From Pelobates cultripes (taxonomy: Eukaryota > Chordata > Amphibia > Anura > Pelobatidae), in NCBI GenBank assembly GCA_933207985.1, contig OW240917.1, positions 239,250,693-239,314,692 of the forward strand: a stretch of 64,000 bases of DNA, written 5' to 3'. Of the stretch, positions 1 through 25,554 are shown piece by piece. Each line of letters starts with the position of its first letter. Positions within the stretch are counted from its first letter, which is position 1. The position numbers and the translations under genes are program-made. Below the pieces are notes generated by a model, which saw nothing but the letters and a program-made list of their open reading frames with translations, was not told the origin of the DNA and ran no database searches.

Positions 1-41
1 CATCACAAGCGCTCAATCTTCTAGCGAAGCATAATACCAGG

Positions 42-473
42 ATGAGGACAGCAGTTTACCAAAATAGATTAGCCTTGGATTATCTTTTGGCAGTAGAGGG
101 AGGTGTATGTGGGAAGTTTAACCTGAGCAATTGCTGTCTTCAAATAGATGACGAAGGGCAAGCAATAGCTGAGCTTACTAGCCATATGGTTAAACTAGCG
201 CATGTGCCTACTCAGGTATGGAAAGGGTACAATCCAAGTAGTTGGTTTGGTAGCTGGTATGAGTGGTTTGGAGGGCTTAAGGCAGTGGTAGGTGGAGTCC
301 TACTGATTTTAATGTTGTGTCTACTCCTGCCGTGTCTTATACCCTTAGTAGTTAGGTCTGTGCAAAGCCTGATAGAAAATATAGCAGAGAGGAAGGCTGC
401 TGCACAGATAATGGCAATTTATAAATATAAGGCTCTAGATCAGGGAGAACCAATGCAGGAAGACGAGTGTTGA
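42..473 (+). pseudogene. Endogenous retrovirus Env, transmembrane (TM) subunit fragment
   Basis: This 143-residue open frame is the C-terminal part of a retroviral envelope protein, not a host gene. Residues 6-16 ([11 protein letters not shown]) and the following GGVC match the immunosuppressive-region signature of gamma-type TM subunits. They are followed by C23, seven residues, then C31-C32, the disulfide motif that usually binds the surface subunit. A strongly hydrophobic anchor spans about residues 81-105, then a roughly 38-residue cytoplasmic tail with basic residues. The surface subunit, fusion peptide, gag and pol would lie left of the window edge, so the ATG is internal and not a true start. 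A purine tract and an LTR follow downstream, so the orientation is provirus 3' end. The frame is open across the visible part. Whether the whole provirus is intact cannot be judged from here. Confidence 0.88.
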
Positions 474-580
474 AGATTCACATCATAGGATAAGTCTGGT
501 CTGGTTCAAAGGTAACTTGTGGTGTATGCAAACCAAGGTTAAGTGATGCCTCAAGTAATTGTAAAATATCAAGAGGCATC

Positions 581-591
581 AAAGGGGGGAA
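581..591 (+). other. Polypurine tract of the endogenous retrovirus
   Basis: AAAGGGGGGAA lies directly in front of a TGTGG LTR start and about 110 bp after the env stop codon. This is the usual position of the plus-strand priming site in a provirus. Confidence 0.75.
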
Positions 592-1012
592 TGTGGTGGA
601 ATCTCGGTAAAAATAAATTTAGTAGGCCGAGATTACCACGTGGCATGTGTACGTGCATATGCTGACGTATCGATCAGTTGGTTGCACGAGGCAAGATACG
701 ATCAGTAGTGTACGGAGCATGTGCAAGAATACAGGATGTAGTATTCCCCTCCTCCATTGTGCTGGACAAGCCATGCGGTCAAGCAGGAAGTTAATTCTTA
801 TTTGTAATGATTGGTCAAGAGAATGTGCGGGTGGAGCTTAATATGGGAGGAGTTATGTGCCTATATAGGGAGCCTGCACTATTGTTCAGGGCTCAGAACT
901 TGCTGTATTTTTGGTGACATTAGTCCCTCTGAGTCCCGATCGGTGATCCAATAAAGAATCTCTTCCTTCCTGAAGAAACCTGTGTCCATCTCTCTGTGCT
1001 TTGCTTCCGTCA
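592..1012 (+). mobile_element. 3' LTR of the endogenous retrovirus
   Basis: The LTR begins with TG immediately after the purine tract. A TATA-like CTATATAG lies at 861-868 and AATAAA at 950-955, giving the expected U3-R-U5 order. The right border is uncertain: a CA at 1011-1012 is chosen, but it could lie as far right as about 1035, where sequence shared with a TTAA MITE begins. The matching 5' LTR is outside the window, so insertion age cannot be estimated from LTR divergence here. Confidence 0.78.
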
Positions 1013-1035
1013 GTTTCTCCGGTATCAATTCCGCT

Positions 1036-1201
1036 CCACTCAGGAGCTTACGTCGGCGGGGGAGGAGAGGTCACCGGCGCTGGTTTATGGTAAGCTGCTG
1101 AAGGGATTTTAACCCCTTCATCGCCATGGGAGGGGGAACCTCAGGGCACTATAGTGTCAGGAAAACGGGTTTGTTTTCCTGACACTATAGTGATCTTTTA
1201 A
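1036..1201 (+). mobile_element. Right part of a TTAA-flanked MITE, interrupted by the retrovirus
   Basis: This segment matches the right half of the complete MITE at 29486-29952: a GACGTCGGCGGGGGA-like block, a stretch around AACCCCTTCA, then a foldback terminus. The foldback arms CACTATAGTGTCAGGAAAAC (1147-1166) and its complement (1173-1192) are visible. It ends in TTTTAA. The left half is missing at the LTR border, which suggests that the retrovirus inserted into the MITE. Confidence 0.72.
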
Positions 1202-1254
1202 ATTTATATTGGCATAAGCTCATCGTGTATGTCCTATATTGTCAATATTTTTTA

Positions 1255-1665
1255 AATATTGGTTCTATTGAGCTGAAATTAGTATTGTAACTATCTAGAT
1301 AGACTATTTCGGTTTCCTGTCCATATCTTCAATTTCGAAACTCATTATAATATAATAAAATGTATTATTAACAACAAGGTACATTATATATATGGCTTAC
1401 TTATAATGGCACTATACGTCCAGTCCAATATATCATTCTTGGTAATTGTCGGGGTAGAATTTGGTTTTATTTCATTGTAGCGTTTTAATCAAGTTGTGTC
1501 TTTATTAGTGGGTTCCTAAACACATTTATTTTACAGCATAGTGAAGTACTCTCCTATGTAGGGTTGCCGATTTGGAAATATACAGTAATACACAGTCAAA
1601 TTACTGTCACATAAAGCATTTCGATAGACGATCACATTTTCTGTTTCTTTGTCACAACATTAAAA
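1255..1665. repeat. Diverged interspersed repeat, copy 1 (also at 9228-9612)
   Basis: Blocks shared in the same order and orientation with 9228-9612 include TTAGTATTG, GGTTTC-TGCCCATATC, TTGGTAATTGT, ATTAGTGGG, AGTACTCTCCTATG and CGATCACATTT. Several small indels separate the copies. No coding potential or termini were recognised, so the class is unknown. Confidence 0.7.
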
Positions 1666-1704
1666 TCACTGACAAGTGAATTGACTAACATTGATTATAT
1701 CTTT

Positions 1705-1775
1705 ACAATGACACCTGTCAAGGGGTTGGATATTATTAGGCAGCAAGTGAAAAGTCAGTTCTTGAATTTTATATG
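1705..1775 (+). mobile_element. Short Tc1/mariner-like fragment
   Basis: The stretch around ATTAGGCAGCAAGTGAA resembles the segment that precedes the transposase start in many vertebrate Tc1-like elements. Only about 70 bp is recognisable and no transposase frame follows. It appears to be a truncated remnant next to the LTR retrotransposon. Confidence 0.35.
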
Positions 1776-1789
1776 CTATATAGGACCCT

Positions 1790-4180
1790 TTGCCTGGGAT
1801 GCCCCTGCGGAGTTTGGGAGGGATGTAGCCACTGACCCCACACTACAGGTATACAGGGGCCGAGTTAGCTCTTGTCAGGCTGGGTTGGAGGTTGAACGGT
1901 TTTCCTAGAATCATGGGTTGCTGTACCAAGAGGCTGAAAAGATAGTGGCCATGTCCATACAGATCTCGCCAGCTCATAGTGCCCCAGTAATATAGGACAG
2001 AGCTGATGAAGATGCCCACAACATATCCCTGTCCGGGCACTTGGGAGTTAGCCGCACAAAGTACTGGCTCAACCAAAACCTTTTCTGGCCAGGTATTTCC
2101 AGGGACATCTGACAGTACTGCTAAACCTGCAATGTCTGTGAGAGTGTAGGAAAGTAGGGAGATCACCACAAGGCGAAGCACCATCCTCTGCACATTATTG
2201 AGTAACCGTTCGGCCGGGTGGTCGTAGGCTTAATAGGAACCTTAGACATACCTAGTCCCTTCAGTAAGGAATACATATTAACCGTTGTAGACTATGCGAC
2301 CAGATACCCAGAGGCAGTGACCAATATCTACACTGAAAGTGTAACGGAGGCCCTGATGCAAATGTTCTCCCAAATAGCGTTTCCCCGGGAGATAGTATCA
2401 GATCAGGGCACCCAGTTCACCACTGAGGTCACCCACCAACTTTGGAGGCTCTGCAGAATTAAGCCCATCTAGAGCTCCACTTATCACCCCCAGACCAAGG
2501 GCCTCTGCGAATGATTCAATGGGATATTCTAGCTAATGCTCCAGACGTTCATGGCCACAAGATATAATTGGGAACGATTCCTACTGCACCTCCTGTTCAC
2601 TTACCGGGAGGTGCCGCAGGAATCAACCAGGTTCTTCCCATTAGAACTACTTTTCAGGTGGAGGGTAAGGGGGCCTATAGATCTGATTAGGGAACACTGT
2701 GAGGGGGAAGTCAGTCAGGACGGTACCCCAACCGTTCCCTATGTGCTGTAGTTCCATGACCGCCTGAAGGAGCTGACCCAGGCAGTGCAGAGTAACATAT
2801 AGGCGGCACAGGGACGCCAGCATAGATGGTACGATAGGGAAGCCTATCCACATATATATGCTCAAACTCTACCACGAAAGAAAGGAGGAAGTGGCAGCTA
2901 TCTGCACCCCTCCCTCCGAAGATTTTGAGAACCTTCCCCTACCGGACCACCTAGAGAAAAGCGATCAGACAGGTTCCTTAGAGGTCTAAATATGAAAGCG
3001 GCTGGGTGCACAAGAGCATACAGCAGCTGTTGGCGGCCAAGGGGGCCACATTCTCCAATGTACCTGGGTACACTACCTTGGCGACACACTGAGTAGAGAC
3101 CCCTGGGCAGCTATCCCTCCGTCAGCCACTGTACCATATCCCGGAGTCTGTCAGGGAGGGGATGAGAAAGGAGATGCTCCGACTGGGGATTATTAAAGCG
3201 TCCGAAAGCCCCTAGGCTTCCCTAGTAGTTCTATTGCCAAAGCAGGACGGAATGACCTGCTTCTGCGTACACTACCGGAAGGCTGAACGATACGACTGTG
3301 AGATGCTTATTCTATGCCCTGAATAGACAAATTCTTGGACCTAATGGACTGGGGATAGTACCTCACTACAATAGATTTGTGTAAGGGGTACTGGCAGATT
3401 TCCCTAACCGAGGATGCCATCCCTAAGTAGGCATTTGTCACCCTTTTTGGCCTGTAGCAATTTTGGGTTATGCCGTTTGGCATGCAAAACGCTCCGGCCA
3501 TGTTTCAGCGGATGGTAGACAAGTTCCTAGAAGGCCTCTAGGATTATGCTTGCGTGTACCTTGACAACATCGCAATCTTCAGGGACAACTGGCAGGAACA
3601 CTTGGTCCACATAGGGGCAGTACTAGACAGGATACGGGGAGCTGGCCTAACTCAAGCCCAGCAAATGGTCGAGGTCAAGTACCTGGAACACCGGGTTGGT
3701 TGTGGGAAGCAAAAACCTAAACCAGCTAAAATTGAGGCAGTAGCCCACTCACAAACTCCCAGAAAGAAAACCTAAATCATGCCTTTCCAGGGACAGCAGG
3801 GTATTACAGAAAATTCGTCCCGAATTATAGCGCCCTAGCTAAGCCCCTCACCAACCTGACCCGTAAGAAGCTACAGCATCAAGTAGTATGGGAACCAGAG
3901 TGTGAGCATTTATTCCAGCAACTGAAAATGGCCCTCATGAATGCCCCTGTCCTGGCAGCCCCCAATACAACTAAATGCTTTCTTGTCCACACCTTGAGAA
4001 CACCCGGTAGCTTACCTCAGCCGAAAACGTCTACCCAGGAAGATGAGCTATGCCACCATCGAGAAAGAATGCCTTGTGGTGGTGTGGGCCTTTAAGAAAT
4101 TACAGCTTTATCTCTACGGATAGCAGTTTACTTTACTCACTGATCACAACCCGTCGGTGTGGCGGAACTGAGTGGCTGGG
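1790..4180 (+). pseudogene. Decayed Ty3/gypsy-like pol with integrase before reverse transcriptase (Gmr1-like)
   Basis: Coding remnants on the + strand run in this order. First is a pre-integrase segment (1790-1990), then an HHCC-type zinc domain (about 1990-2170; GHLGVSRTKYWL and FWPG visible). Next is the integrase core (2218-2472; VVDYATRYPEA, and SDQGTQF with its catalytic Asp), and an integrase C-terminal region to about 2880. Reverse transcriptase follows (about 3120-3780; LPKQDG, MPFGMQNAPAMFQRMVD, and YLDN in place of YLDD), then RNase H (about 3790-4170; ATIEKECLVVVWAFKKL, LLTDHNP). Many in-frame stops and frameshifts make it non-functional. Ty3/gypsy elements normally place integrase last. 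The order seen here is that of the Gmr1-like group described from deuterostomes. Gag and the 5' LTR were not found. Confidence 0.85.
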
Positions 4181-4185
4181 GACAA

Positions 4186-4375
4186 TGTCTGGTTGCTGTG
4201 CTGTGTGGGCTTGTATGCTTTGTATGGAGACCCCATACTGGTGGTCCATATATAAAAGAGTGCATTGTTTACAATAAAATCACTTATACTTCCAGAATCA
4301 TGTATCGTCTGATTAATAGGATCAGAGAGCTATATTCACTGAACAGGGCTTCTTCCAGGTAAAATGGGATTCCAG
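4186..4375 (+). mobile_element. Probable 3' LTR of the Gmr1-like element
   Basis: A TGTCTGG start follows the RNase H remnant. A TATATAAAAG box lies at 4249-4258 and AATAAA at 4273-4278. The right end is not defined, because the 5' LTR needed for comparison was not found. Confidence 0.5.
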
Positions 4376-5240
4376 CAGAGATATCCAGCCGGGATATAGG
4401 AGCTCTGCTACACCCTATGCAAGAGCTTCCTTTCTACCACCTTAAAACTATTCTGTTCTCCCCTTGGTAAATATTTATATTGATGACCAATAGCATCTCT
4501 TGCTAGTGGCGACTATTACTGGCAGTTTGAAGGCAATTTCCGAATTCTAGTTAATTTTTTTTTTTTTTACTACACCTGAAGTAGAAAGGTGCAGCTTTAG
4601 GAGACGTGACTTAACATGGTTATCACCTGTTGCCAGGTTTCAAAAACTGATGTGAATACAGAGTTGCTTGTAGTAATAATATAGGAACCAATCAGAACTG
4701 GGCGTTTTCAAGAGCCGTTTAAAAAGGGTGAGGCTAAATTATAGCTGGGTGTGGTGGTGTAGTCACTGAGCATATGGCAGGCTTTGTGATGTGAGAATGA
4801 TGGCTGGTTATAATTGAGGGGTGTTAATGATGTAAGAATATAGCACAGTGAAATTACAGATAGAAACAGAAGGTTCAGGGAAGGTAAAAAAATTTAAACA
4901 AATGGATGATTAAAGAACGTTAACTATTCTAATAATATCACAGATTTTAGTGAGCATGCTCATGTTAAATAATTTTTTATCCTGTAGGATGTATCTTTTA
5001 TAATTGAGCAAAATGAATGATTCATCATAATGGAGGCAAATGAATGTTGTGGTAAATTTTATGCACTATACACCTGTATGACTAGCAAATGTATATTGGT
5101 AAAAAAAAAAAATAATAATAAAGTACACACATCATGACACTTTTTATTTTAGCAGACATGCAAAAATCACACATTTACAGACATGGACAGTATGGCCGTG
5201 TGAAGTGTGAAATGTGAAACAAAATACAGATTAAAGAACC
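4376..5240. other. Intergenic sequence, no gene seen
   Basis: AT-rich DNA with an oligo-T run near 4553-4567 and an A-rich run near 5101-5120. I see no convincing coding region or element termini. Confidence 0.6.
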
Positions 5241-5745
5241 ACGCACACACAAAAATACAGTTTTAAAGTGAAACTCCACTGCCAAAATGGGCAGAAAACA
5301 ATGAAATCACTTTTTAGTAGAAATACCCCCAATGTATACATGCATGCATTTTTTATGCATATCTTAAAAAGGCTTGCAAAGGCTACAGATGTTACGAACT
5401 GCCTTAGCAAGCCCTACCCTTTTTTCTGCAACAAAAGATTTTCAGTCTCTTGACAGGGAAATAACCCGTTATAGCACTGAGCTGGTGCCCTTGTGCATGC
5501 GCATGTCTAAAGTCTGGAGGAGCTGATCTAAGGACTGTGTGGGAGGAGGCAGGAGAGCTCAAGTACAGCGCTCTTGCCACCGCTGTTAGTTTATGGGCGC
5601 TAACGAGAGGAGGCAGCAAACCTCCGGGGAACTGTTCCGTAGTTAATTTATAAGAGTACTGAGTTTAGGATAGGATACTAATTCAAGTTAGTAGTGCTTT
5701 CCCCCTGCCCCCCAAGAGGGCTGGAGTAACCCTTTACATTTTAGA
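5241..5745. repeat. Diverged TTAA-type repeat related to 58805-59176
   Basis: Blocks such as TGCATGCATTTT, AAAGGCT-CAGAT and AGCAAGCCCT..CCTTTT occur in the same order in 58805-59176. The right end GGAGTAACCCTTTA resembles the decayed terminus of the TTAA MITE families in this window. The left end is unclear. Confidence 0.45.
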
Positions 5746-6110
5746 GCATTCCATTAATCCAGTATAAATGTATTGCAAATATATATTATTTTAAATATTT
5801 ATGAGCAAAAACACAATTCAAAAAATAAAGTCCCATAGCTAACAGTGCTTTTATGTATTTATTAAGAATGCATAAAATAAAACTACTCTATATCAAATAA
5901 AGGGGACACTGCTACGCAAAACCTTTTCAAATTTTACTTTCCTGTGGTCACCTAAGGGACATTTGAAGTGTGGGGCAGGTGCTCAACTCTAAAGGAATTT
6001 TGTCTGGTCTCAAAGCATACACAGAAAAAAGGGAAATTTGGGGGCACACCAAAAACATGGAAACTTAGGTGGCATTAAGGGATGTAGTGTGCATTTGTAT
6101 AAGGAGATTG
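5746..6110. other. Intergenic sequence, nothing recognised
   Basis: AT-rich unique-looking DNA between a repeat and the minisatellite. No open frame of interest. Confidence 0.55.
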
Positions 6111-6119
6111 GGGAAATGG

Positions 6120-7850
6120 GGTACAGTGTGTTCGTTTTGGAGTTAATGTCTTTATCGTGTTTATTTAAGGTGATAAGGCCATAGTGTGTTTATTTGAGGG
6201 GATACGGTCATAGTGTGTTGGGAGGGGGTAATGTCTGTAGTGTGTTTATTTGAGGGGACACGGTCATAGTGTGTTGGGGGGAAAGTCTGCAGTGTGTTTA
6301 TTTGAGGGGAAACGGTCATAATGTGTTTGGGGGGGTAGTGTCTGTAGTGTGTTTGAGTGGATACAGTCATAGTGTGTTGGGGGAAATGTCTGTAGTGTGT
6401 TTATTTGAGGGGACACGGTCATAGTGTGTTTATTTGAGGGGAAATTGTCCTAATGTGTTTGGGGGGGTAATGTCTGTAGTGTGTTTGAGGGGACACAGTC
6501 ATATTGTGTTTTGAGGGGGTAATGTCTGTAGTGTGTTTATTTGATGTAACAGGAGTATAGGTTTTTTTTTTGGGGGGGGGAGGTTATGTATGTAGTGTGT
6601 TTATTTGAGGGGGCACGGCCGTAGTGTGTTTTTTTTGGGGGTGGAGGGTGAGTTATGTCTGAAGTGTGTTTGAGGGGACACAGTCATAGTGTGTTTTGGG
6701 GGGGTAATGTCTGTAGTGTGTTTATTTGATGTAACAGGAGTATAGTCTGTTTTTTGGGAGTTATGTCTGCAGTGTGTTTATTTGAGAAAGCACAGTTATG
6801 GTGTGTTTTGGGGGGTAATGTCTGCTGTGTGTTTATTTGATGTAACCGGAGTATAGTCTGTTTTTTAGGGGGGTTATGTATGTAGTGTGTTTATTTGAGG
6901 GGACACGGTCATAGTGTTTTTTGTGGGGAGGGTGGGTAATGTCTGCAGTGTGTTTATTTGAAGGGACACAGTCATGGTGTGTTTTGGGGGGTAATGTCTG
7001 CAGTGTGTTTATTTGAGGGGACACAGTCATAGTGTGATTTGGGGGGGGGGTAATGTCTGTAGTGTGTTTATTTGAGGGGGCAGTCATAGTGTGATTTGGG
7101 GGTAATGTCTGTAGTGTGTGTTTATTTGGGGGACACAGTCATAGTGTGATTTGGGTGTGTCTGCAGTGTATTTATTTGTGAGGGGGCACAGTCATAGTGT
7201 GATTTTGGGGGGGGGGGTAATGTCTGCAGTGTGTTTATTTGATGTAACAGGAGTATAGTCTATGTTTTGGGAGTTATGACTGCAGTGTGTTTATTTGAGG
7301 GGACACAGTCATAGTGTGATTTGGAGGGGGTAATGTCTGCAGTGTGTTTATTTGAGGGGGCACGGTCATAGTGTGATTTTGGGGGTGGGGGGGTAATGTC
7401 TGTAGTGTGTTTATTTGAGGGGGCACAGTCAGTGTGATTTGGGGGGTGGGGGTAATGTCTGCAGTGTGTTTATTTGAGGGGGCACAGTCATAGTGTGATT
7501 TGGAGGGGGTAATGTCTGCAGTGTGTTTATTTGAGGGGGCACGGTCATAGTGTGATTTTGGGGGTGGGGGGGTAATGTCTGTAGTGTGTTTATTTGAGGG
7601 GGCACAGTCAGTGTGATTTGGGGGGTGGGGGTAATGTCTGCAGTGTGTTTATTTGATGTAACAGGAGTATAGTCTATGTTTTGGGAGTTATGTCTGCAGT
7701 GTGTTTATTTGAGGGGGCACAGTGTGTGTGTTTTGGGGGGTAATGCCTGCACTGTGTCTCTTTAAAGGAGTGAGGGTCCCATAGTGTGTGTTTTGGGGGG
7801 TAATTCATGCAGTGTGTTTATTTGAGGGGATTTGGGAGGGGTGGGGGCAG
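6120..7850 (+). repeat. G-rich minisatellite with roughly 50-90-bp units
   Basis: Units of the form GTAATGTCTG(T/C)AGTGTG, TTTATTTGAGGGG, ACA(C)GGTCATAGTGTG and a G-run of 4-11 bases repeat across about 1.7 kb. Variant units carry GATGTAACAGGAGTATAG. Near 7300-7660 two blocks are almost identical at an offset of 179 bp, so higher-order duplication is recent. Open frames on the - strand here (repeating NKHTTDITP-like peptides) are simple translations of the repeat. The array ends about 480 bp before the NMT1 start codon. Confidence 0.93.
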
Positions 7851-8099
7851 TATGTGTTTCACTCCCCCTCATATGAGCGATTGCTGTGGTCTGGCCCCCC
7901 AGGGGTAACGCTCACTGGCCCCCTGGACAGCCAGCATTGCTCTGAGTTACAGGTGTGAGATATAAAATCTCCTCAGAAACGCCCATTATAACTTATATTT
8001 TTATACTAACTCATTATTTTAAGTAAAATTCTGAAAACCAGAACAATTAATAAATAACACAGGATCTAAAATCCTTCAGGAAACCAGGAGGTGCCACTC

Positions 8100-8334
8100 C
8101 CTTTGACTAAAATTGGCAGTTTTCTGTCACTACAGCGCACTACATGTCCCACAAGTCTTTGCGCCCCTTGCTATCACGGCTTCCGCCTGCCCCAGGGCAT
8201 CACGGGACTTGTTGTTGTTGCCAGGGCTCAGACAGACAAAGTAAAGCGGGCGGGACTACAAGTCCCGGCAGACCTCGCGGCGGGCAGCCAATAGCCGTCC
8301 GCCGCCCTCCACCTTACCCGGCTTTGGATTAAAG
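8100..8334 (+). promoter_or_regulatory. NMT1: NMT1 promoter and 5' UTR, CpG-rich
   Basis: Local GC and CpG content rise sharply from about 8160 to 8520, centred on the first exon. Two motifs fit ACTAYRnnnCCCR, the element bound by ZNF143/THAP11-type factors: 8139-8151 and 8255-8267. A CCAAT box lies at 8288-8292. There is no clear TATA box, as is usual for a housekeeping promoter. The transcription start cannot be fixed without transcript data. It probably lies between 8200 and 8330. Confidence 0.7.
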
Positions 8335-23550
<15,216 letters not shown>

Positions 23551-25278
23551 ACCTTCCCCCCCATGCCTGAAGGGGTCAGGGAGTGAAATGGTCCATCGTC
23601 TGCTCCCCATGCCAGAGATTGGACATTGGAGAAAGCAGCCCCAAGGAGCAGAGAACGGTTTCATAGGCTTAGCCAAGGAATACACTGTACTGATGTATGC
23701 AGACGTATGGAAGCGCAAAGCAGGGTTTTCTGATAGCCTGGCTTGAATTAAGGATTTTTTAGGGAGTGTTCTCTCCCTTCTTTACCCCCTGCTGTGAATA
23801 TAACATTGCGCCCACTCTTCCTTTCCTGCTGCCATCTGAATTGAAAAAGAGTTGTGGCTAAATATTAAAGTATATATATTATATATATATATATATATGT
23901 ACAATGTTGTCTGTTTGATTTTTTTTTTTTTTTTAATGGTTTAAAGAGATTGTAGTTTGTTTTTTTTTATGAAGATTTGTGACTTAGGAGATTTTTCCAC
24001 AAAGATTATGTGAAAAACCCATGCTTTTTTATGTATTAATGAACAGAGATAAGAAAACATAGGGTGTATGGCATCTTTCTCTCTTTGCGTGTGCTAGATT
24101 ATTATTTATAAAGCACCAACAGATTTTACAGCGCTGTATGTTAGGTGGAGAGGGTGGCGGAGCTCGGGGAAAAACTAAAAATGAGCGCATACCTTTCCTT
24201 CCTTCTACCAGGTTAAACCGTCTAACAAATGTTTTACCTGTGTTGGTTTTTAGTAAAGAACTGCAGAGACCACCACCGCCTGTGACAGTCTCACTTATTC
24301 TGAATTTGTAGTCTCATCTTTCAAAAAAAGTTATGAGTGTTTTTTTTTTTTTTTTTTTAAATGCTTTTGTTATATTTTGTCCAAATTTCCCTTAAAACCC
24401 ATTTATATTGGTTTTTTAAAAAGCAAGATGCACAGCTACCTGTATTAATATGAACAGAACTCTGGTTTCCGATAGCAGTTACTGGATATTTGCCTATTTT
24501 GCTTGGGTGTGTTCATGTCTGTTAAATCCATAAGCACATAACTAAAGTTTGGGTATTCCACGAATCGAGTGCGGAATCCAAAACGGACATAAAAGGAAAG
24601 CATCAAGCAGCTGGATAACTAATGTATGTTACAGCTTGAGATGCACTAACCTATCTGGCTTTATAAACTTGTTCAATGGTTTCCAGGATTTTGGAGAAGG
24701 GGAGGTGTAGATCCCACCTTTACCATTCTGGTCTATCAAAACAAAGTGTAGTTTTCTAATATAAACTACTGTACTACTACGAACACTCCAGCTGTAATTC
24801 CCATTTCAATCATGAAAAATGCAAATGTGTGTGTTGGTATAATGTGTGGTCTCAAGCAGCACTGTCCCTTCCCATTATTTATTTTTGTTTTTTTATTTTC
24901 TTATTCCCATGTTTCACTTTTTGTCACCACCTACCTGTCCCTCTGCTCCCCCATTGCAACTTCATTTCAGAGATGGTGGCTGTTACATTTCTGTAACCCC
25001 CACATCGGGTTCACCTGGCATCTTCACAGACTTGCCCTGGCTGGGGACACTTCCCAGTGCAGGCTAAAACTCCTGCATTACAGACATGTTTGCTTTGATG
25101 CTTGCATGCCAGAATCTGAACTTACACTCCTTAGCCAACACCGGTTTAGGGAGTTACAATATGGGTGAAGAGCACAAGGACCACTGTGTGGTGTTTTTTT
25201 TGTTCTCCTTTATCAATCGATTCCTCTGCATAGAGGTTTATGCTGAAGAATTGATTGGCAGATGGGGAAAAAAATAAA
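23551..25278 (+). other. NMT1: NMT1 3' UTR (probable extent)
   Basis: GC-moderate sequence continues after the stop, then becomes AT-rich. The clearest downstream AATAAA is at 25273-25278. An AATAAA at 23546-23551 overlaps the stop codon and is unlikely to be used. A short fragment around 24095-24150 (TTTATAAAGCACCAACAGATT, then CAGCGCTGTA) resembles the 3' tail of L2/SINE-like repeats. The true end needs transcript data. Confidence 0.5.
25273..25278 (+). terminator. Candidate NMT1 polyadenylation signal
   Basis: AATAAA about 1.7 kb after the NMT1 stop, followed within 30 bp by AT-rich sequence. Other signals further right cannot be ruled out. Confidence 0.4.
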
Positions 25279-25492
25279 ACTATTTTAAATGTATAGATGA
25301 AATATCAGGTGCTCTGTAACAAATGTGTTTGAGGTCTGGAAAAAGAATTTTAAAAGTAGAAATCCACACCACTCATTTACCTTTCTCATAGAATGGAAGG
25401 TGTAGGATGAAAAAAAAAAAAATATTCTATCTCCTCCCCATTTGAAATGTGTGTCTGAGCTGAACAGAATTTCATTGTCATTTGCTAAATTT

Positions 25493-25554
25493 TTAAAGGA
25501 ACACTATAGTGTTAAGAACACAAAAATATCCCTGACACTATAGTGTTCCTTTAA
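25493..25554. mobile_element. 62-bp minimal TTAA foldback element
   Basis: TTAAAGGAACACTATAGTGT and ACACTATAGTGTTCCTTTAA form a terminal inverted repeat around about 22 bp. Flanking TTAA is present on both sides. It has the same ends as the 450-517-bp MITEs but almost no interior. Confidence 0.88.

Noticed and set aside
1843..2193. 116-codon - strand frame beginning MQRMVLRLVV
   Set aside because: It overlaps the integrase zinc region, which is recognisable on the + strand. The - strand reading has no family match.
6161..7087. Open frames on the - strand with NKHTTDITP-like repeats
   Set aside because: They are translations of the G-rich minisatellite. No start context, splice pattern or conserved family supports them.
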